Source of the DNA: an uncultured Faecalicatena sp.
GTDB lineage: Bacteria > Bacillota > Clostridia > Lachnospirales > Lachnospiraceae
Assembly (NCBI GenBank): GCA_902489075.1
Contig: CABTYO010000004.1
Location: 75,487 to 139,486, forward strand
Length of the DNA stretch: 64,000 nucleotides
Direction of reading: 5' to 3'
Positions 60,044 through 64,000 of this stretch are shown here, piece after piece; position 1 is the stretch's first letter; every line of letters begins with the position of its first letter. The position numbers and the translations under genes are program-made. The notes beneath the pieces are model-generated. The model worked only from the letters and a program-made list of their open reading frames with translations. It made no database searches and was not told where the DNA came from.

Positions 60044-62215
60044 CTAATCTCCAATCTGAATCTTATGTTTCAGGCAGTCTTCTGAATTACCGCCGGCATA
60101 GAATTCATAGATTCCATCTTCCACAATATAGTTCATCTGTGCATCATAATAGCCCAGCTTTTCCTTCTGAATCCTGAATTCTACCGTCCTGCTCTCGCCC
60201 GCTTTCAATGGGATGCGGGCAAAATCCAGAAGCTTTTTCACCGGGCGTACCCTCTGCGCCACCGGATCATGGAAATAACACTGGACAATCTCCGTCCCTT
60301 CCCGGTCTCCGGTATTTTTTACGGTCACAGATACCAGAATCGTATCTTCCTGTTCTTTCACCTGCATATCTGTATACTCATAACTCGTATAACTCATTCC
60401 ATATCCAAAAGGATACACTGGTTCTGTCGGAACATCCAGGTATTTGGAAGTAAACTTACTCTTTCCGGCCGGACGTCCTGTATTGATGTGGTCATAATAG
60501 ACCGGACATGCTCCACTGTGCTGTGGGAATGTTGCCGTTAACTTTCCTGACGGATTCACTTTTCCAAAAAGCAAATTTAAAATCGCATTTCCTGCTTCCA
60601 CGCCCGGATGCCATGCCTCCAAAATAGCCGGTATTTCTTCCTTCATCCAGGAAATTGCAAGAGGACGCCCGTTAAACAGAACCGCCACGACTGGTTTTCC
60701 TGACAGCTGCAATTGACGCAGCACTCTCTGATGTACTTCTGAAACGGAAAGATCTGCCCTGCTTGCTGCCTCGCCGCTCTGATTCTTTTGTTCTCCCACT
60801 GCCGCAAGAATGACATCAAAGTTCTGGAAAAGTGCTTCGATATTCTCACATTCAAAGACCTCTTCTTCTGTCACATACTGATAAGGAATCTGCTGTGCCT
60901 CACAGGCATCTACGATACTGATACAGTCATCATTGACTGCTTTGATGGCCCAGGTTCCCGTCATCTCTCCCCGCATCTCTGCGAGCTTTCCGACCACCGC
61001 GATCCGGCACCCCTCTTTCAGAGGCAGCACTCCTTCATTTTTCAAAAGCACCATGGATTCCTCTGCCGCTTTTCTCGCCACGTCCCTGAATTCCGGCTTT
61101 AAGATTGTCCTTGCTTCTCTCTTCTCATCTGTACGATAAGGGTGTTCAAATAACCCCAGTTCCATTTTGATCCGCAGGATATGGGCGACTGCCTGATCCA
61201 GCACTTCTTCCGGCACGGTCCCTTCTTCTACAAGCTGTACCAGATTCTGACTGTAGCAGTCTGAGGTCATATCCATATCTACCCCCGCCTGCAGGGCTTT
61301 TGCTGCTGCCTCCCTGCGGTCTGCTACGGCTCCATGTTCCACACACTCGGCAATCGCATTGGCATCGCTGATGGTCATCCCATCGAACTTCCAGTCTTCA
61401 CGCAGCACCTTTCTAAGCAGCCATGGGTTTGCTGTGCAGGGCACGCCGCTGATGTCATTGAATGCCGGCATGACAGCCCTGACTCCCGCCTCTACACATG
61501 CCTGGTAAGGCGGGAGATATTCTTCATAAAGTTTCTGCTGTGACATATCCACCCGATTGTAATCCCTGCCGGATTCTACTGCCCCGTATGCCGCAAAATG
61601 TTTGACACAGGCGGCCAGTGTATCCGCTTTTTTCAGGCTTTCCCCCTGGAACCCTTTCACCCTGGCTGCTCCATACCGTGCATTGAGAAGGGCATCCTCT
61701 CCTGCGCCCTCACTGATCCTCCCCCATCTGGCATCCTTGGACACATCCACCATGGGTGCAAATGTCATATGAACGCCGCCGGCGCTGGCCTCCTCTGCGG
61801 AAATACGTGCTGTTTCCTCCCAGAGTCCGGGATCCCACGCACAGCTCTCCGCCAGCGGAATCGGGGTGATCGTGCGGTATCCATGTACCACATCATACCC
61901 AAAGAGCAAAGGAATCCCAAGCCTTGTCTCTTCCACCGCAATTTTCTGCAGATGGTTGATGACCTTTGCATCCGTGATTCCATTGTAGGAACCGATCCGT
62001 CCGGCACGCAGATCTTCCTCGTGAAAGTCCTGTGTCGCGCTGGACATCAGTTCCTGAAATTTTTCTTTACTGATTCTTCCGTCACACAGCATATTGACCA
62101 GTTCATCAAAACTGACATCAAACGCTCCCACAAGGGAAGGACCACATTGATTCAGCTGTCCCACCTTTTCTTCCAGTGTCATCCTGGATAATAAGTTTTT
62201 TATTCTCTCTTCCAT
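60044..62215 (-). CDS. GH3 beta-glucosidase-type glycosidase, standard domain order
   Basis: A 723-residue enzyme in the normal GH3 order: TIM barrel first with LFGYDVVHGYRT, CVKHFAAYGAVESGRDYN and nucleophile Asp (about 284) in GMTISDANA; then the GH3_C domain with VLLKNEGVLPLKEG and CPVYYDHINTGRP; then a fibronectin-III-like end (YPFGYGMSYTSYEY). There is no signal peptide. ATG 62215 has AGGAGAGG upstream; the frame open to 62254 is not used. It lies directly after the symporter gene and before the rhamnosidase, so stepwise removal of rhamnose and glucose from one compound is likely. Confidence 0.93.
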   Translation of the reverse strand: MEERIKNLLSRMTLEEKVGQLNQCGPSLVGAFDVSFDELVNMLCDGRISKEKFQELMSSATQDFHEEDLRAGRIGSYNGITDAKVINHLQKIAVEETRLGIPLLFGYDVVHGYRTITPIPLAESCAWDPGLWEETARISAEEASAGGVHMTFAPMVDVSKDARWGRISEGAGEDALLNARYGAARVKGFQGESLKKADTLAACVKHFAAYGAVESGRDYNRVDMSQQKLYEEYLPPYQACVEAGVRAVMPAFNDISGVPCTANPWLLRKVLREDWKFDGMTISDANAIAECVEHGAVADRREAAAKALQAGVDMDMTSDCYSQNLVQLVEEGTVPEEVLDQAVAHILRIKMELGLFEHPYRTDEKREARTILKPEFRDVARKAAEESMVLLKNEGVLPLKEGCRIAVVGKLAEMRGEMTGTWAIKAVNDDCISIVDACEAQQIPYQYVTEEEVFECENIEALFQNFDVILAAVGEQKNQSGEAASRADLSVSEVHQRVLRQLQLSGKPVVAVLFNGRPLAISWMKEEIPAILEAWHPGVEAGNAILNLLFGKVNPSGKLTATFPQHSGACPVYYDHINTGRPAGKSKFTSKYLDVPTEPVYPFGYGMSYTSYEYTDMQVKEQEDTILVSVTVKNTGDREGTEIVQCYFHDPVAQRVRPVKKLLDFARIPLKAGESRTVEFRIQKEKLGYYDAQMNYIVEDGIYEFYAGGNSEDCLKHKIQIGD

Positions 62216-62287
62216 GTAATTGTCCTCTCCTTCTGATTCTGATAAAGCGGACATTTATAGTCCGCTTTTCTGTCTGCTTATGAACAC

Positions 62288-63703
62288 TTACACTTCCTGT
62301 ATTCTCTCTGCTTCTGCCTTTGCACGCTTCTCCGCCAGATCCTTCTTTACCGTCGGCATCATTTTATCAATATTGTAAAAAACAATCAAAAGTAAAGTCA
62401 TCGCAATCAGCAGAATCGTCGGCAGGGCATTATAACAAAGTTCGATTGCTCTTAATGCAGAGGCTGACTGAACTGCTGCTGTACCGTCATATCCCGCTGC
62501 TCCCAGTATGAACATTCCAAGAGATACAGCCAGGCCGCTTGCCACTTTGTTTGCAAAGGTCGGAAATGCTGCATATAAGCCTTCCACACGTTTCCCGGTC
62601 TTCCACTCGCCGTAATCCATGATATCAAACAGATACAATGGGAAATACAATGTCAGAGGCATGACACCAAACATCAACATAGACATTCCAATTGTAATTG
62701 TAACAATATTAGCTCCTCCAAACCAACGAATCAGACATCCGATCACTGCAACAACCATTCCAAATTTCAAAATATTACTTTTACCAAACTTATTTGCCAG
62801 AGGTACAAAGAGTACCAACATCACCAGAGATGCATAGGTTCCCATGGAAGCAACAGCCATCTTATTCATATCACCCACAATATACTGGAAATAGTATGCT
62901 GATGATGAGTTCAGAAGTCCGCTGCTGATTACAATGATAAAAATTCCCAATGCCAGGACTAAAATATATTTGTTCCGGGCAATCGCTTTTGCCCCATCTT
63001 TCAAACCAACATGATCAGCACTTTTCTTTTTCTCTTTTTTATCCTTCTTCTCAGCATTAGCAGCAGGAACATCCACATTCACTTCTTTGATGAAAAAGAA
63101 TCTCAGCATGCCGATAATCGTACACGGTATCGTAACAATCAGGACAACCTTCGTCCATTCTGCATGGTCTGTTCCTGCGGAGGCAATCATAACCGGCAGT
63201 ATGACTCCGATTGTAATACCAATAATCTGCCCAAAAATGGTGCTGATGCTAAATGTTGTGTTACGTTCTTTTTCTTCTGGAAAGGCACGCAGTAAATATA
63301 CGCTGTCAGCTGTACTTAACAGGGTAACAAATACAGCCTGAAGAAGGATATACACTACTGTCAGCCAGATAATCTGGGCTACAGTTCCTGTCTTTGGAGC
63401 AGAAAACAGTAATACAGTGAATACCCCGATAAATACAATACAGATGTCGTAAGGGCGCCCTTTTCCAAGCTTTGTATGTGTATTGTCTACAATAAACCCG
63501 GATATCAGGTCTGTCACACCGTCAAATAACTTTGTCATCAGCAGAATCGTCGCTACCAGCGCCGCCTTCATCCCCAGTACATCCGTTGCATAAAATGATA
63601 AATATGTTACAATCAACGTGTTAGGAACACTCGTTCCTATCCCTCTGGTTGACCACAGAATTCCGTTTAACAACGTACTTCTTTTATTCTTACCCTCTCT
63701 CAT
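62288..63703 (-). CDS. GPH-family sugar:cation symporter of the rhamnosidase operon
   Basis: The 471-residue membrane protein has the GPH signatures LMTKLFDGVTDLISGFIVDNTHTKLGKGRP and a C-terminal FPLYLFDIMDYGEWKTGKRVEGLYA motif. It is related to, but not a recent copy of, the symporter at 30710-32119. ATG 63703 (MREGKNKRS) follows AAGGAG. It is the first structural gene of the operon and presumably imports the rhamnose-containing glycoside. Confidence 0.9.
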   Translation of the reverse strand: MREGKNKRSTLLNGILWSTRGIGTSVPNTLIVTYLSFYATDVLGMKAALVATILLMTKLFDGVTDLISGFIVDNTHTKLGKGRPYDICIVFIGVFTVLLFSAPKTGTVAQIIWLTVVYILLQAVFVTLLSTADSVYLLRAFPEEKERNTTFSISTIFGQIIGITIGVILPVMIASAGTDHAEWTKVVLIVTIPCTIIGMLRFFFIKEVNVDVPAANAEKKDKKEKKKSADHVGLKDGAKAIARNKYILVLALGIFIIVISSGLLNSSSAYYFQYIVGDMNKMAVASMGTYASLVMLVLFVPLANKFGKSNILKFGMVVAVIGCLIRWFGGANIVTITIGMSMLMFGVMPLTLYFPLYLFDIMDYGEWKTGKRVEGLYAAFPTFANKVASGLAVSLGMFILGAAGYDGTAAVQSASALRAIELCYNALPTILLIAMTLLLIVFYNIDKMMPTVKKDLAEKRAKAEAERIQEV

Positions 63704-63895
63704 TTTCAGTCTCCTTTTATCTTTGTTGAAATTCATTTTGAAAGCTCACAAAACAGTGCTGCAGCATTCCCGGGATGGCTGCGCATCACTTTTTTCTGTT
63801 GTAATTATTTATACCACAGGAGACTCATCCTCAGCTTTATCTATTTTTACTTTTTTAGTTCAAATTTTACTTTTCATTATTTTATGGAATCCCCC

Positions 63896-63943
63896 TGAAA
63901 AAGCAAATTCCAGGATCAGTCTACTTAGTAAACTGGTCCTGGA
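63896..63943 (-). terminator. Terminator of the truncated AraC gene
   Basis: A stem of TCCAGGATCAGTCTA (63909-63923) against the complementary arm ending TCCTGGA (63943), followed on the minus strand by GCTTTTTC. The last codons of the AraC gene lie inside the stem, so coding and terminator overlap. Confidence 0.7.
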
Positions 63944-63978
63944 AATTCTGGTTCCGATATTCCAATGGTGTCATATTC
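63921..63978 (-). CDS. C-terminal fragment of an AraC-family regulator, cut off at the contig end
   Basis: The minus-strand frame ends NMTPLEYRNQNFQDQFTK then TAG at 63921-63923. N/GMTPLEYR is the typical end of an AraC DNA-binding domain. Only 18 complete codons remain before the adapter sequence begins at 63979. By position, upstream of and in line with the symporter, it is the expected activator of the rhamnosidase operon. The 180-bp gap down to the symporter start should hold the operon promoter; I see only weak candidates (TTGAAC on the minus strand near 63860). Confidence 0.75.
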
Positions 63979-64000
63979 AGATCGGAAGAGCACACGTCTG
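63979..64000. other. Illumina TruSeq adapter sequence at the contig end
   Basis: The last 22 bases begin AGATCGGAAGAGC and continue exactly as the common TruSeq read-1 adapter. They interrupt the AraC coding frame. This is a sequencing artefact, not genomic DNA. Confidence 0.97.

Overview
The window looks like chromosomal DNA of an anaerobic gut Firmicute, most likely family Lachnospiraceae. The reasons are the mid-40s GC impression, strong AGGAGG ribosome-binding sites, sigma-A type promoters, a genome style of many small inducible sugar and glycoside operons each with its own AraC, LacI or GntR regulator, GPH-type sugar symporters, cytoplasmic glycoside hydrolases, and copies of the AAA-ATPase/PD-(D/E)XK family common in that group. 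No rRNA, tRNA, CRISPR array, prophage or transposase was recognised. The last 22 bases (63979-64000) match the Illumina TruSeq adapter, so the right edge is a contig end with untrimmed adapter, not biology.

Layout. 1-1633 is the C-terminally cut minus-strand half of an AAA-ATPase/nuclease-like protein. 1804-14727 is a minus-strand catabolic cluster headed by a GntR regulator: an HMG-CoA-lyase-like enzyme, a creatininase-family hydrolase, two zinc alcohol dehydrogenases, a TIM-barrel isomerase/epimerase, an Old-Yellow-Enzyme type FMN/FAD/Fe-S reductase, a type I 3-dehydroquinate dehydratase, an MFS permease and a complete TRAP transporter (DctPQM). I could not match this set to a named pathway. 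The best reading is uptake and oxidation, reduction or ring opening of an acidic cyclic polyol such as quinate or shikimate. 15090-16391 is a lone dihydroorotase (pyrC). 16514-17856 is a HipBA-like toxin-antitoxin pair bracketed by two copies of one palindrome. 18008-23906 is a complete ribose operon rbsR-K-D-A-C-B with a strong promoter and three LacI-type palindromes, two of them inside genes.

24322-32119 holds galactoside genes: a GH2 beta-galactosidase divergent from an AraC regulator, and an operon of GPH symporter, GH36 alpha-galactosidase and a YczE-like membrane protein. 32268-38547 is a patchwork of a DUF4143 ATPase, an aldo/keto reductase, small HTH proteins, a TetR-controlled DUF4097 lipoprotein and small orphan proteins. 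38800-40871 is a LytTR/GHKL two-component system. 40947-42708 is an AraC regulator with an EamA transporter. 42854-46572 is an ABC exporter module with a lipoprotein (apparently frameshifted) and an anchored accessory protein. 47122-48804 is a full-length paralogue of the first gene.

48928-63978 is a nine-gene minus-strand glycoside operon: GPH symporter, GH3, GH78 alpha-rhamnosidase, metallo-beta-lactamase-fold hydrolase, two alpha/beta hydrolases, a domain-swapped GH3, a GH43-like enzyme and a type-B carboxylesterase. It is preceded by the tail of an AraC regulator cut off by the adapter. None of these enzymes has a signal peptide, so the operon fits intracellular breakdown of imported, probably acylated, rhamnose/glucose-containing plant glycosides.

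The most unusual items are the unassigned GntR/TRAP catabolic cluster, the 48-bp tandem repeat that carries a hairpin and a Shine-Dalgarno sequence in front of two unrelated genes (aroD and rbsD), the intragenic RbsR-type operators, and the ABC/lipoprotein module with its one-base frameshift.
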